Origin: Saprospirales bacterium
GTDB lineage: Bacteria > Bacteroidota > Bacteroidia > Chitinophagales > Saprospiraceae
Assembly (NCBI GenBank): GCA_016711045.1
Contig: JADJTT010000001.1
Location: 744,001-808,000, forward strand
Length of the DNA stretch: 64,000 nt
Direction of reading: 5' to 3'
Position 1 is the first letter of the stretch, and every line of letters begins with the position of its first letter. Shown in pieces: positions 38,002 to 48,093 of the stretch. The notes beneath the pieces were generated by a model. That model was not told the origin of the DNA. It was given only the letters and a program-made list of their open reading frames with translations, and ran no database searches. The position numbers and the translations under genes are program-made.

Positions 38002-41000
38002 TCACAGCTTAATAAATTTCAACACCTTGAGCGTCCTGCGCCCGGAAAGGATCTTTACGAAATAGATGCCTTCAGGCAAGTCGGCCACACTGGTCGTCAG
38101 ACTCGTGCTCCCATCCTGAATGGGTATCTTCCGGAGCTGTTGTCCAAGACTACCGACGATTTGAGCAGACCCTCTTTTTACGTCAAATCCATCCCATTCA
38201 ATGGTAATCTCGTTATTGGCAGGGTTGGGAAAAAGGTGGAAAACCAGATCCGACAAATGCTCTTTGGTCGAACCCAGCGGCGAGGAGGATTTACAAACTT
38301 CCAGATTGTCCAGGCCGATGACAGATTTCACACCTGAATCATCATTTGTCAACGAAACCACCAGGTATGGAAAAACCACGGTGTTCTCCACAGACACGGA
38401 TCGAGCAACCCATCCCGTATCGTCGGTCCCGGCAATCGTATCGGTGTATATTAAAGCCTGATCGGTACCATCCGGATCTGAATACAAACTAAATTCCAAT
38501 CTCGTACCGGAGGGCACTTCCATCCCACTGAGATTTTGGAAGTTGTATTCGATATTGGTGTAGAGTTCCTGCGTCAAATCAACCGCCTGGAAAATCCCTG
38601 CCGGACCACCCTGCCCTCCGGAAAGAACGAGGTATCCGTCGTCGTACCCTCCGGCGCTATCGTCGACGAATACCAGACCATCGGTCACTTCCGGCAATAG
38701 CATCCAGTCTGCCACCTCACCTCCGCCATCGCCGAGATGTCCGCTGACAAGACCATCTGTAAAATTGCCGTTTTTGGTCGCATTGCCGGTAGTGCATATT
38801 CCTGTGAAGGGACCTCCACAATTGATGACTATGGTTCGGCATTTGGTATAAGTGCAAGGCGGCCCGACTAGTGGGGTTCGGGTCACTTGCATGCAAACCG
38901 TATAGGTGCCGCTGCCGAGGGTTGTAAAGTTAAAATTGAAAGCATTATTTCCAACAGAGTTCCCTGATTTGGTGCTATTAACAGTCCAGGTCACCACATC
39001 GCATGGATCGAGCGCATAAGGCTTGAACGACCGGATGCAATTAACGCCATTTGAGAGTATGCCAAACCCCAACCCGCCATCGGCCGGCAGGTCACTGCAC
39101 AAACATCCACATGGTGGCACTTCGAACGTAAACGTGTATGGACAAGGCACTACGCCGCAATGACGGGTGATGGTCAGGGTGTACACCCCCGGTTGCACGC
39201 AATCAGCCCACGGAAGGAAGACATCGAAATGGGGATATTTGGCAATGTTAGTCGTACCGGAAACCGGCGGTAAAGCTCCCGGCCGGGTGAGGACCCAATC
39301 GACGACGTTATTCCCACAAGCTGTCTGCGCACAGGTAAAAACGCCGTGTATCAAATAGTCTTTTCCCACCTTGGGACAAGGCGCGGTGACCACGATTGTG
39401 CTGTCAATGGGCGTATTATAACTCCATTCCTGCCAGAATTCCCCCCACTGAAGCGTGCCGCAAGAACAAGGATTGACACATCCGGGTAAATAGAAGGTGT
39501 CTCTTCGGAGACAACCGTTACAATTGGACTCAAAGATGTAGACCCCCGGATGCGTAACTATTTGTTGTAGTGTCCCGTTGTTTAGATTCGTTTCCAGCGA
39601 ACCGGTCAATTCGTACCACGCAAAAACACATCCACTGATATCCGGGCAAGGAAAGCGGGGCGGCAGGATCATCTCCCCTTCCAGGGTAACCGGCACGTTG
39701 TTGCACATAAAACAAGGCCCTTTGATAATGGGGAAACAGGTGGGTTCGATCGTGATGAGCGGAGACTGGATCGTATCCCCCGGACAACAATCGTCCTTGA
39801 GCACTGCGTAATAATTACCTGAAAGGGGTGGTGGTCCAAAATACGTGAAGGTTGCTACCGGGGGTACCCCAGTACTCGTTCCCACCACAAACCCGTCTTT
39901 ATACCAATCGACCGAATACGTGCAGTTGCAGTTGGTGCCGCAACCCTCGATCGTGCAGGGCGCGAAATCAAGGGAAAGAAGGACCTGCTGTTCTACACAA
40001 GGATCCGGCACCGCATTGAACGAAATGATGGATGGGGGTTCTTTTACCTCGATCTTTAGTTGCACCGTATCCAATGGACAGGTCCCATTTTGGGTTTCCA
40101 CATAATAGTAAACCGATTGATACAGCTTATTGGTGAGGTAGAGCGGGTTCATTTTTCCGGCGTTACCTAAATACGTTGGACTACCTCCGACACAGGGGCG
40201 TACATACCAATCCCACATTTTCGGATCACCGGCACAGCCTGGGGTGAATTGGAGTATCGCGTCTTCGCCCGGGCAATAGGGCTGGACTTCAGGGGGAGCA
40301 GCGGGAAGAAGTACCAGACTTCCTTTCGGTGCATTATCGTTGTACACCCGGATCGTGGTAAAACAAGAGTCCTTTCCGCAAGGACTATCGATAACCGCTT
40401 TATACAAAAAATCCTGATAGCAATCCGTTGGTAAGCCCTGGAAACACAGGGTTGTCGGGGTGTAGGCCGGTGAATTTCCAACTACATTCCCTTGCTCATC
40501 GTACCAGACCACCGTGTAGGGGCAGTTCGGGTTTGAAATGGAGGGAACTACAATGATGGGTGTAGGATTACCACAAGTACAAAAATCGGGGTTAGTATTC
40601 TGTATGGAACAACTGACCGGATCGCACAAATAGATCGTCGCTTCGTTGGAAACCAGCAACGGGCAGTTGCAGGTGCCGTCCGTGAGCACTTCTGCATACA
40701 CGCATATATCATTGGTGAATTTATTGGGCGCCAGCACCAGGTCCGAACAATCGGGTTTGACCTGGTAAAGCGTCCAGGGTCCGCTGCAGGGGCTACGTAC
40801 ATACCATTTGACTTGTTGCAAACAAGAGGCGACGTTGCTGCAGCCTATCAAAGGGATCAGCAGACTCTCATCGGTGGAACAAACAGTTTGATCCGCCACG
40901 AAAATATCTTCACAGGGCGCCGGGCAGGGGGTCGTGACGGGAAAAGAAAAGCTTTCGGCGCAGGGATCGGGCGACAGTGCCGAATTGGACACAACCAACT

Positions 41001-41778
41001 GAACCTGAAAAGGCGCCGGCGTGTAGTTGGCAAAACAGATCTGCCCGACCAATTGAGGCAGGGGGGTGATACCCGGCGAGGTGCTGAAAGTGGCAAGCGT
41101 AGAAGTTGTTGTTGCAGAAAATGGGCTTGAACCCACTGTACCCGTAATGATACCCGTACCGGTAGTCATCACCGTAATTTGATTGAAATCAGTCGGAAAA
41201 GTACAGCCTGCAGGATTGGGAAAGTTTACATCGATAAAGTAACAACACGGATCAGACATGTCGGCGGTCAGATTAACGACCGGTTTGCAGGTACAGGGTG
41301 GTTGCATGGTGCAAGTCGTCGTCAAATCATCCTGGAAGGAATCGACCGCACAGTTGTCGTTCGGCCCATTGGAAATGGTCATCTGGGCCGGGAAAAATGC
41401 CGGCGAACCATTGGCAAAACAAACTTGCCCGACCACGTAATTTTGTGGAGTAGCCGGAATAAAACCCGGTAGCGTGCTGAAGGTAACCAAGGTAGAGTTG
41501 TTCACAGTGGCCGTAAAGGGCGCCATCAAACTCGTGGCCCCGGTGAAGGTACCCGTACCGCCGGCCACATTCGTATTGATAGTGATCTCTGTAAAATTGG
41601 TCACCGTGCCACAGCCCGGCGAATTCGTAAAATCTATATTCAATAAATAACAACATGGATTGGCCGTGTCGGGCGTCAGGTATACGATGGGCTGACAAGT
41701 ACACGCAACCTGTCCCCACGAACTGTTCACCAACGAACAGGAAAACAGCAGAATAAAGGAAATTAGGATCGTTTTCAT
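38002..41778 (-). CDS. Large Cys-rich exported protein with Por-type sorting domain (1258 aa)
   Basis: Seen: signal peptide from MKTILISFILLFSCSLVNSSWG; two N-terminal repeats of about 130 residues (CTCQPIVYLTPDTANPCCY and CTCKPVVNLTADMSDPCCY); several Cys-rich Ig/PKD-like units (about 280-1000); a jelly-roll-like module (about 1010-1170: GNFTDGLVSGHLG, GIFQAVDLTQ, LDNLEVCKSS); and a type A sorting domain (about 1180-1258: FHLFPNPANNEITIEWDG...LPEGIYFVKIL). The ATG at 41778 is used because it starts the signal peptide; an upstream ATG at 41835 lies in the preceding gene. It begins 11 bases after the LamG gene at 41790-44165, so they form an operon. Type IX cargo; ligand unknown. Confidence 0.87.
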   Translation of the reverse strand: MKTILISFILLFSCSLVNSSWGQVACTCQPIVYLTPDTANPCCYLLNIDFTNSPGCGTVTNFTEITINTNVAGGTGTFTGATSLMAPFTATVNNSTLVTFSTLPGFIPATPQNYVVGQVCFANGSPAFFPAQMTISNGPNDNCAVDSFQDDLTTTCTMQPPCTCKPVVNLTADMSDPCCYFIDVNFPNPAGCTFPTDFNQITVMTTGTGIITGTVGSSPFSATTTSTLATFSTSPGITPLPQLVGQICFANYTPAPFQVQLVVSNSALSPDPCAESFSFPVTTPCPAPCEDIFVADQTVCSTDESLLIPLIGCSNVASCLQQVKWYVRSPCSGPWTLYQVKPDCSDLVLAPNKFTNDICVYAEVLTDGTCNCPLLVSNEATIYLCDPVSCSIQNTNPDFCTCGNPTPIIVVPSISNPNCPYTVVWYDEQGNVVGNSPAYTPTTLCFQGLPTDCYQDFLYKAVIDSPCGKDSCFTTIRVYNDNAPKGSLVLLPAAPPEVQPYCPGEDAILQFTPGCAGDPKMWDWYVRPCVGGSPTYLGNAGKMNPLYLTNKLYQSVYYYVETQNGTCPLDTVQLKIEVKEPPSIISFNAVPDPCVEQQVLLSLDFAPCTIEGCGTNCNCTYSVDWYKDGFVVGTSTGVPPVATFTYFGPPPLSGNYYAVLKDDCCPGDTIQSPLITIEPTCFPIIKGPCFMCNNVPVTLEGEMILPPRFPCPDISGCVFAWYELTGSLETNLNNGTLQQIVTHPGVYIFESNCNGCLRRDTFYLPGCVNPCSCGTLQWGEFWQEWSYNTPIDSTIVVTAPCPKVGKDYLIHGVFTCAQTACGNNVVDWVLTRPGALPPVSGTTNIAKYPHFDVFLPWADCVQPGVYTLTITRHCGVVPCPYTFTFEVPPCGCLCSDLPADGGLGFGILSNGVNCIRSFKPYALDPCDVVTWTVNSTKSGNSVGNNAFNFNFTTLGSGTYTVCMQVTRTPLVGPPCTYTKCRTIVINCGGPFTGICTTGNATKNGNFTDGLVSGHLGDGGGEVADWMLLPEVTDGLVFVDDSAGGYDDGYLVLSGGQGGPAGIFQAVDLTQELYTNIEYNFQNLSGMEVPSGTRLEFSLYSDPDGTDQALIYTDTIAGTDDTGWVARSVSVENTVVFPYLVVSLTNDDSGVKSVIGLDNLEVCKSSSPLGSTKEHLSDLVFHLFPNPANNEITIEWDGFDVKRGSAQIVGSLGQQLRKIPIQDGSTSLTTSVADLPEGIYFVKILSGRRTLKVLKFIKL

Positions 41779-41789
41779 ATTGAAGTGGT

Positions 41790-44165
41790 TTAAGGTTGGC
41801 AAGGTTTGAAGAAGGCTTGAGTGGAATGGCTGCAACCATAGGCATCGATCACCGTCAGGGTGACTATCGCTCCGCCAGCAGGCGGTGTGAAGGTGATTGT
41901 CGGACCGGAGAAAAAATAGATCGGTCCGGGTGGGTCAGGTAAGAACTCCACTTCCCAATCGTATTGTATGATCGGACCACAGTCGGAAAAAGAAAACAAC
42001 CCATTTATCGTAATCGGCACGTTTGGAATAATGCAGGGATTATCATCCGGGCAGGTGATCTTCGCAGTCGCCGTGCAGACTTTAAGGCAAAAGGTATCCG
42101 ACTTTACCGTGCTACATCCGTTGGTTGCTTCCGACCAATAACAGGCTTGCTTGTAAACCGGGACAGAAGGTCCAGTCCCAATTACCTCCCCATTGCAATA
42201 CCAGGTAGTCTGAATCGTTCCGGGGTCATTCGAGGAATAGAGAGTGATCATATCCCCATTGCAAATGGTCTGGGTGGATGGCACGGCTGCAATGACCGGT
42301 ATGGGCAGCGTGGGTTTCAATCGGATCTCGATGAGGTTGCTCAAACAGGGATCACACCCGGATGGATTGGAAAGTGGGTTGCACTGTATTTGGTAATAGA
42401 TCGAGGTATAACTCCCCCAACTGCTGGTGGGTAAAATATTGGTGTTTTGAACCGGATTAGTAAACCCCAAATCGATCCAGCTACTGGGAGGGGTGAAGCT
42501 ATATTGCCACTGTGGATTGCAGTTTTGAAAAGAGGTGCTGGGGTCTATTTCCAATGCGGCGGCCTCGCCCGGACATATTTCGTAGATCAACCAGGGTGTG
42601 GTGCTGATCAGGGTCAGATTGGTCGGTGTGGGAATGGGCCACCCGGTGATGCTTCCACATACCGGGTTGGGGTCGACATGGACGCACTTTTGCCCTGTTA
42701 AAGATGCACAGGCCTGATTGCTCACCGTGGCCCGGAAGCAAACATCCTGGGTTCCAACAGTAAATGTTCCGGTAGGAGGATATGTAAAACCTGATTGGTC
42801 AGCATACTGGCTTAATGATGTCCAAGGGCCCCCCGTGCTCATTTCCCAATCGATATGTACATCGTTGGTAGGGCCAGGATAAGGAAGATTGGTGTTTACC
42901 ATCACATTGAAGGTCACCTGATCCCCTTCGCATAAAGGCGGAGAGATGGGGGATGTCAAAATGGTGACATCTGCCTGGGTTACCTCGCAATAAATGCGAA
43001 GCTGGGCCGACTGGCTGGTATACATGCAGGTTCCGTTACCGTTGGTCACGGTAATGATCGCCCGGAATTCCCGATCTACATACCCAAAGGGGTTGTTGGG
43101 ACAGTTGACCAATGTAGCGCCGTTCGCAGGCACGACGAATTGGAACCCGCTGAGGGAGGGTATCTGTGTGGAGTTGAGCCATGCATCATCACTGTAATAC
43201 CAGTCTACCGTAACTCCGCCGGCCGGCTGCGGGGTATTAAGATTCGTATCAAAAAGCGAAAAATGCACGGCATCGCCATTGCATATCCACGGAATCCCGA
43301 TCAGTTGAAACGGGTCGTCGATCGAAAGGAAGAGGTTGTTGTAATTGGGGTAAACGAGCGCTGCACCAGAGGAGACAAAATTGCTGGTGGGGCCCATCAG
43401 TATGAATCCGTGGTCAGGGTTTGCAGTAGACGGGTGCAGGGTTCCATTGTTGCTGTTGGTCGTTGCATCCAAAGCCTGAGTAATGGAGGTATTATTAAAG
43501 CCTGCCACACCCTGGTCAAACTGCCAATAGGCTACCAGTCCCGCCTCTGCACCAGTCAGCACACAAGAGCTACAGGCCGTTAGTTGCGCAGGCGACAGGG
43601 CGAAATCCCATAATTTCACTTCATCTATTCCGCCCAACCAGTCCTCCCCAGGTGTTGGATTAAACCCATTTGCAAGGCCATGCCCTACAACGAAAGTTGA
43701 GATGTTATGTGTTCCCGCAATGGTGGGATCGTTCAAAACTACATTTCCATCGAGCCATACGTCCAGATTACTGGCAGACCGAACGACAGAGAGGCAATGC
43801 CATTGGTTATCCCGGATCGTGGTCGTCATTTGAACCAGATTGGCAGCAGGGTTGGTAAACCAAAAAACAGATAAAAAGCCATTACATTCCCCCACCTCAA
43901 ACAAGGTTTGATTGGAGGCATCACCCAATGCGAACAGACGTTTAAATCCACTACTACAGTCCGTTGGAGTGATTCCCGTGGCTTTGGAAATGAACCACAT
44001 TTCCACCGTAAAGTCCGAAACCGGACCGGTGGGAAACCCATTGATCGGAGTAAGGGTGATATAATCCCCATCGCCGTCGAAGTCGAGTGCGTTGTTTTGT
44101 CCGGAAAGGGAACTCCAGGAAAACAAAAGCGCGATAAAAATCAGTGAAAAAAGGCGCGTTTTCAT
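41790..44165 (-). CDS. Exported LamG + Ig/PKD protein without sorting domain (791 aa)
   Basis: Seen: signal peptide (MKTRLFSLIFIALLFSWSSLSG), an N-terminal LamG/concanavalin-like domain (about 25-235: ALDFDGDGDYITL, NQWHCLSVVRSA, GGIDEVKLWDFA), then Cys-rich Ig-like units and a C-terminal PKD-like unit (about 700-791: TITFTPPAGGAIVTLTVIDAYGC). It ends without a recognisable type A or CHU_C sorting domain. The next gene (38002-41778) starts 11 bases on and does carry a sorting domain, so the two may work as a pair. LamG here resembles that in 34649-36979 (both with FEVGEC and DEVKLW/DEVRLW). ATG at 44177 is an alternative start four codons upstream. Confidence 0.85.
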   Translation of the reverse strand: MKTRLFSLIFIALLFSWSSLSGQNNALDFDGDGDYITLTPINGFPTGPVSDFTVEMWFISKATGITPTDCSSGFKRLFALGDASNQTLFEVGECNGFLSVFWFTNPAANLVQMTTTIRDNQWHCLSVVRSASNLDVWLDGNVVLNDPTIAGTHNISTFVVGHGLANGFNPTPGEDWLGGIDEVKLWDFALSPAQLTACSSCVLTGAEAGLVAYWQFDQGVAGFNNTSITQALDATTNSNNGTLHPSTANPDHGFILMGPTSNFVSSGAALVYPNYNNLFLSIDDPFQLIGIPWICNGDAVHFSLFDTNLNTPQPAGGVTVDWYYSDDAWLNSTQIPSLSGFQFVVPANGATLVNCPNNPFGYVDREFRAIITVTNGNGTCMYTSQSAQLRIYCEVTQADVTILTSPISPPLCEGDQVTFNVMVNTNLPYPGPTNDVHIDWEMSTGGPWTSLSQYADQSGFTYPPTGTFTVGTQDVCFRATVSNQACASLTGQKCVHVDPNPVCGSITGWPIPTPTNLTLISTTPWLIYEICPGEAAALEIDPSTSFQNCNPQWQYSFTPPSSWIDLGFTNPVQNTNILPTSSWGSYTSIYYQIQCNPLSNPSGCDPCLSNLIEIRLKPTLPIPVIAAVPSTQTICNGDMITLYSSNDPGTIQTTWYCNGEVIGTGPSVPVYKQACYWSEATNGCSTVKSDTFCLKVCTATAKITCPDDNPCIIPNVPITINGLFSFSDCGPIIQYDWEVEFLPDPPGPIYFFSGPTITFTPPAGGAIVTLTVIDAYGCSHSTQAFFKPCQP

Positions 44166-44219
44166 AAGGTTGATCATTTATGGGTTTTAAAAGCAGGACG
44201 AGGGGTCAAAGTCTCAAAA

Positions 44220-44276
44220 AAAAAAGCCGCCCCAACACTCCCAATTACCAAAGGAAGTACCAGTGCGGCTTTTTTT
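44220..44276 (-). terminator. Terminator after the small membrane protein gene
   Basis: Arms AAAAAAGCCGC (44220-44230) and GCGGCTTTTTT (44265-44275) with a 34-nt loop. On the minus strand the hairpin ends in a long T run (from the A run 44216-44225). It lies after the gene ending at 44451 and before the LamG gene starting at 44165. Confidence 0.6.
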
Positions 44277-44358
44277 ATTCGGGTTTTTTGGGGTGCATTT
44301 CCAGGGGTAATTTTCATTGTATATCCAGCACACGGGATTTTTGTTACCCCTGGTACTT
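44254..44358. repeat. Nested inverted repeats overlapping the terminator region
   Basis: Two overlapping pairs: CCAGGGGTAA (44301-44310) with TTACCCCTGG (44344-44353), and AAGTACCAG (44255-44263) with CTGGTACTT (44350-44358). The second pair shares bases with the first right arm and with the terminator loop, so alternative RNA folds are possible. No mobile element is seen here. Confidence 0.55.
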
Positions 44359-44450
44359 AATATTCCTGCCAATATGCACCACATATCTTACACCTGTCCA
44401 AATGGATGAAATCCGGCAGGAGATTCATGAAATTCGGTAAATCAGCCTCC

Positions 44451-44933
44451 TCACTCCCGGATCCAAAGCTTCAGGATCAACCTGTTCCTGTAGAAAATTC
44501 TGACGTACTTCCCTTCATCGATTGGTCCGCCATATCGTTTGGTCTTGTGAAACCCGATGAGGGTGGCATTTCCATATTTAAACGGCACTCCATTTACCGT
44601 AAAGCTTTCTGCATAATGCCCGCCGGGTGCATTGGGATTGTAGTTTTCCACGAGTCCTTCCACGACCTCGTAATCGCCGTTGCGCAAACAGGTGGCAAGC
44701 TCAAAATACCGGTTGCCGATATCAATCCCCACCCCGATCACCCAAAATGCTGCAAACAGCGTGCCGCCTACTAGAAAAGGGACGGCCATCTTATCCGGAT
44801 TTTTGCTGGCACGCTGCTCCCGCCAGGTATACCAGACGGCAAAAAGGAAAAACAAAAGGATCATCCCACCCCAAAAGACCGGCCAAAAAGAAAAGAGGCC
44901 TTGCTTGAAAAGTGAATAGTGTAGTACCCACAT
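44451..44933 (-). CDS. Small inner-membrane protein of unknown function
   Basis: 160 residues. Two predicted membrane segments (about 15-35, FWGGMILLFFLFAVWY; about 50-72, FLVGGTLFAAFWVIGVGI) separated by a charged loop, followed by a soluble C-terminal domain with DYEVVEGLVENYNP, ESFTVNGVPFKYG and YVRIFYRNRLILKLWI, a beta-rich pattern I have seen in hypothetical proteins of many Gram-negatives. It starts 20 bases after the end of the histidine kinase gene, so cotranscription is likely. No function is assigned. Confidence 0.75.
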   Translation of the reverse strand: MWVLHYSLFKQGLFSFWPVFWGGMILLFFLFAVWYTWREQRASKNPDKMAVPFLVGGTLFAAFWVIGVGIDIGNRYFELATCLRNGDYEVVEGLVENYNPNAPGGHYAESFTVNGVPFKYGNATLIGFHKTKRYGGPIDEGKYVRIFYRNRLILKLWIRE

Positions 44934-44953
44934 ACAAAAGTGCTTTTCCCCGG

Positions 44954-47952
44954 TTAAAGTCTATCTTTTGGAATCGGAATATGCAACACCACCCGCAAAC
45001 CTGCCACCTCTCCTTCCGCATTGGTGATATTTTCTGAAAGGAAAGTCTCCACCCCCGCATTACCCGACAGTATTTCCAGTCGGTGCTTTGTCAGCGTCAT
45101 ACCCACTGATTTGTACTCCCTGTGAGCGGTTTCCTTCGATGAAAACCCGGGGCCGTTGTCCGTTACCGTCACCACCAAATTGCTATTATTTTGGGAAAAA
45201 ACAATGACGATATGCCCCCCTTCTCCTTTGTTTTTCATGCCGTGGAGGATGGCGTTTTCCACAAATGGCTGCACCAGCATCGGGGGCAACTGGATCTCTT
45301 CTGATTCAAGATCGGGAGCCGTTTTGATCTCGTAGATAAATTTTCCGGGAAAACGCAACTGCTCCAACGCGAGGTAGTTGTCGAGCATGTCTACTTCCTC
45401 ATTCAGGGTGTGCAGACCGTCGACCGAGCCGTGCAGGGCCAGGCGCACCAGGCGGGCAAACCGCGCCAGGTAGCGCGTGGCAGCCGCCGGATCGTTTTCG
45501 ACGATAAACTCCTGAATGCTGCTCAGGCAGTTGAAGATGAAATGCGGGTTCATCTGCGCGCGAAGCGCCGCCGCTTCGAGTTCCTGTATTTGATTTCGGG
45601 TCTCGTTATCGCGGCGAACGGCCCGGAGACGACTTTGAAAAAAAATCACAATCGCCATGACCAACAAGGCCACCAACAGCGCCCGAAACCAGCCCGTCTG
45701 CCACCAGGCCGGAAGGATCTCAAACGCACGCCGTGCCGATACGCCCCATTCGCCGGCCTCGTTTTGAGCCTGCACTTCGAAGGTGTATGCGCCCGGAGGG
45801 AGGTTTGCATAATTCACTTCCCGGGTATGCGATTGTATGTAGGTAGAATCGGCCCCGAGCAGGCGGTAGCGATAATTGATATCGCCACCGGACGGGTAAT
45901 TCAACGCATAGAATCGGATGGTCAGGTTATTTTGTTTATAGGAGAGGTGCATATTCTCCAAAAAAAACACCTCGTGGTTATTGACTGAAAATTTTTCAAT
46001 CACCGGTTCGGGCATTGGGCCGGGTACCGGTACTTCCCGAATTCGAGCAAGCCCCTTATTGGTAGCTACCCAGCTCTCACATGCGAGTACCGTAATGTCG
46101 TTTATCTGGTTGGAAGGCAGTCCTTCTTTGATTGTAATGCTGGAGATCTCCCAGCCACCCCCGGACTTTTGGTGGAGTATATTGAGTCCCTTGTTGGAAC
46201 AAGCATAGAGCTTGCCTTCCCCATCGAGGTAAAGACTGGAAATAAAGTCGTCGGTCAGGCCCTCTGCTGCGGTTAGGTGGGTAAAGTCCCCATTTGTGTC
46301 GCGAAACAATACCCCCGCCCCATTAAAGCTGATTGCCATGCCCCCGTCTGGAAGTATCTTCAAATCGGAAGCCTCATACTCCAGTGCCGGGTGCTTGAAT
46401 GGAGGTAATTCGTAGTGGTCCTTTTTCCAAAGCCTCAAACCATTGACCGTAGCTACCCAGATATTGCCATCCTTGTCCAGAGCCACAGAGAAGGTTCGAT
46501 CCAGAGTCACATCATTCCCTCCAAATTGTACTGCATCGTTCTTTTTTAGATCAATACGAAAAAAACCATAGGAAGAACTTGCCCAAAGGAAATCACCTCT
46601 GGGGTCGGAGGTGATCTTTTTCGCGGGAATCCTACCTACCCCTTTGTGATGCACAATGGCCTTCCATTTGTCTTTTTCCAAAAAAATAAGTGGACTACTG
46701 CACCCCAAACGTCTACTGCCGGTATCGAAATACATCGTCCATATTTCCCTGGAAAGCACTGGGGGCCGTGAAAGGATTTGAGGACTTCCATCCAGCCTGT
46801 CAATGGCGCAAATATCAGCCGGGCGGAAGCCGGCAAAGATCGTTTGTTCCCCATCATTGGCCAGGCAAATGACATCTTCAGAAGGTAACCCGGACGTGGC
46901 GTCAAAAACCTCGATCCCTGGATTTTTGCAATAAAAAACCCCTTGATCATAAGTAGTGGCCCACCAGCCACTTTCCCGGTCAATGATAAAACTGGTGACA
47001 TAGTGCCCAGGAAGCAGGTTGACGTATTTGCCCAATCGAAGCTGTTCAGGTGATTCGTAATAGAATAAGCCAATGTTATCTCCCAAATGAGAAGCCACAA
47101 ACAAATGCCCATCCGGAGATTCGTAAATTTTTTCCACATAAATATCTGCGAGCGTTCGCCATTGAAGCTGGTTGTCGTGGATCAGCCGAAATGATTTTGC
47201 ATCGAATAGAAGCAGATCTCCATTTTGCAATTGGGTGAGACCTCCCCAATACATTCATATAGGGAAACCGGTAGAAAAAATGCCATCCATGGGGACCGCC
47301 TTCCACCTTCCCAATGAATCACCTCATAGCCCTTCCAAAAAGACCATCCCTTTACTCCCGCCATGACTGCTGGGGGAATATTTACCACCTTTACTGAGTG
47401 CATAACCTTCCTCCCAACGGTGGTGAAAACAAGGCAATTGTCTTCCATCTCCGGTATTACCCGGTGAGTTCCGTCTGGATAAACCTCCAAAAGCCCATGA
47501 TTCTCCAACGCTAACCATACCGTGCCATCGTCTGCTATCGCCAGACGTTCGATGACGGTAAATTTTCCCCTGTACTGATCTATCACAGAATTGAAAGCCC
47601 AAGTCCGTACCGTATCGTTTTCTATGAAGTGGATAGAATGATCGATATGGTTAAACCAAATATTTCCCTCCGGATCTTCTGTCGGATTAAACGCTGCACT
47701 GCCCCGCATGGCACTGGTATCCACCGGACGAATGAATTCATACCCGTTAAAGCGGCAGATGCCCTGGTTGGTGGCAAACCACAGGTATCCGCGGCTGTCT
47801 TGTATCATGTCGTAGACCTCGTTGCCGGGTAAGCCGTCGTTTGTATTGTAATTGAGCCAGGATGGGTGCTGGGCGGAGAGGGAAAAGGAAAATACGCCCA
47901 GCAACAGGAACAGAGAAAAGAAACGTTTGTTAATTTGGGGGCGTTTAGTCAT
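44954..47952 (-). CDS. LytS-type sensor histidine kinase with periplasmic propeller, frame-broken
   Basis: Seen: signal peptide from the ATG at 47952 (MTKRPQINKRFFSLFLLLGVF), then two-component Reg_prop propeller repeats (LNYNTNDGLPGNEVYDMIQD, GYLWFATNQGICRFNGYEF), a Y_Y_Y domain (INYRYRLLGADSTY, YTFEVQAQNEAGEW), a membrane segment (45630-45720), a His_kinase dimerisation motif MNPHFIFNCLSSIQE near 45550, and an HATPase domain (VENAILHG, VTDNGPGF). The frame is broken between about 47240 and 47281: the first part ends at 47182 in one frame and the rest reads on from 47254 in another. One added base (for example in the GAA of 47254-47257) or two deleted bases restore about 998 residues. Divergent from the LytTR regulator at 48094. 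Confidence 0.85.
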
Positions 47953-48022
47953 AAGGGCTCTTCGGAGGGGAATAATTTCCATCTAAGATAACCTTAGTTG
48001 CGATAGATCGCAATATCAGCCT

Positions 48023-48069
48023 TATAAAGTAGTTTTTCGGCGCCCGCGGCGCCGAAAAACTACTTTATA
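48023..48069. promoter_or_regulatory. 22-bp perfect palindrome between the divergent sensor and regulator genes
   Basis: Arms 48023-48044 and 48048-48069 are exact complements over 22 bp (starting TATAAAGTAG, ending ACTACTTTATA) with a 3-base loop. It lies in a divergent intergenic space, so it is not downstream of either gene. It could be an operator or a leader hairpin of the regulator transcript. Confidence 0.6.
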
Positions 48070-48093
48070 CTATTTTAAATCTGTCTGGTATAT

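Noticed and set aside
44301..44353. Integron attC site or mobile-element end
   Set aside because: There is no integrase, cassette gene or target-site duplication; the arms fit RNA hairpins better.
47182..47254. Two separate genes: a short propeller protein and an independent kinase starting at 47254
   Set aside because: The kinase lacks a signal peptide and begins mid-propeller; the pieces complement each other in one LytS-type sensor of expected length.
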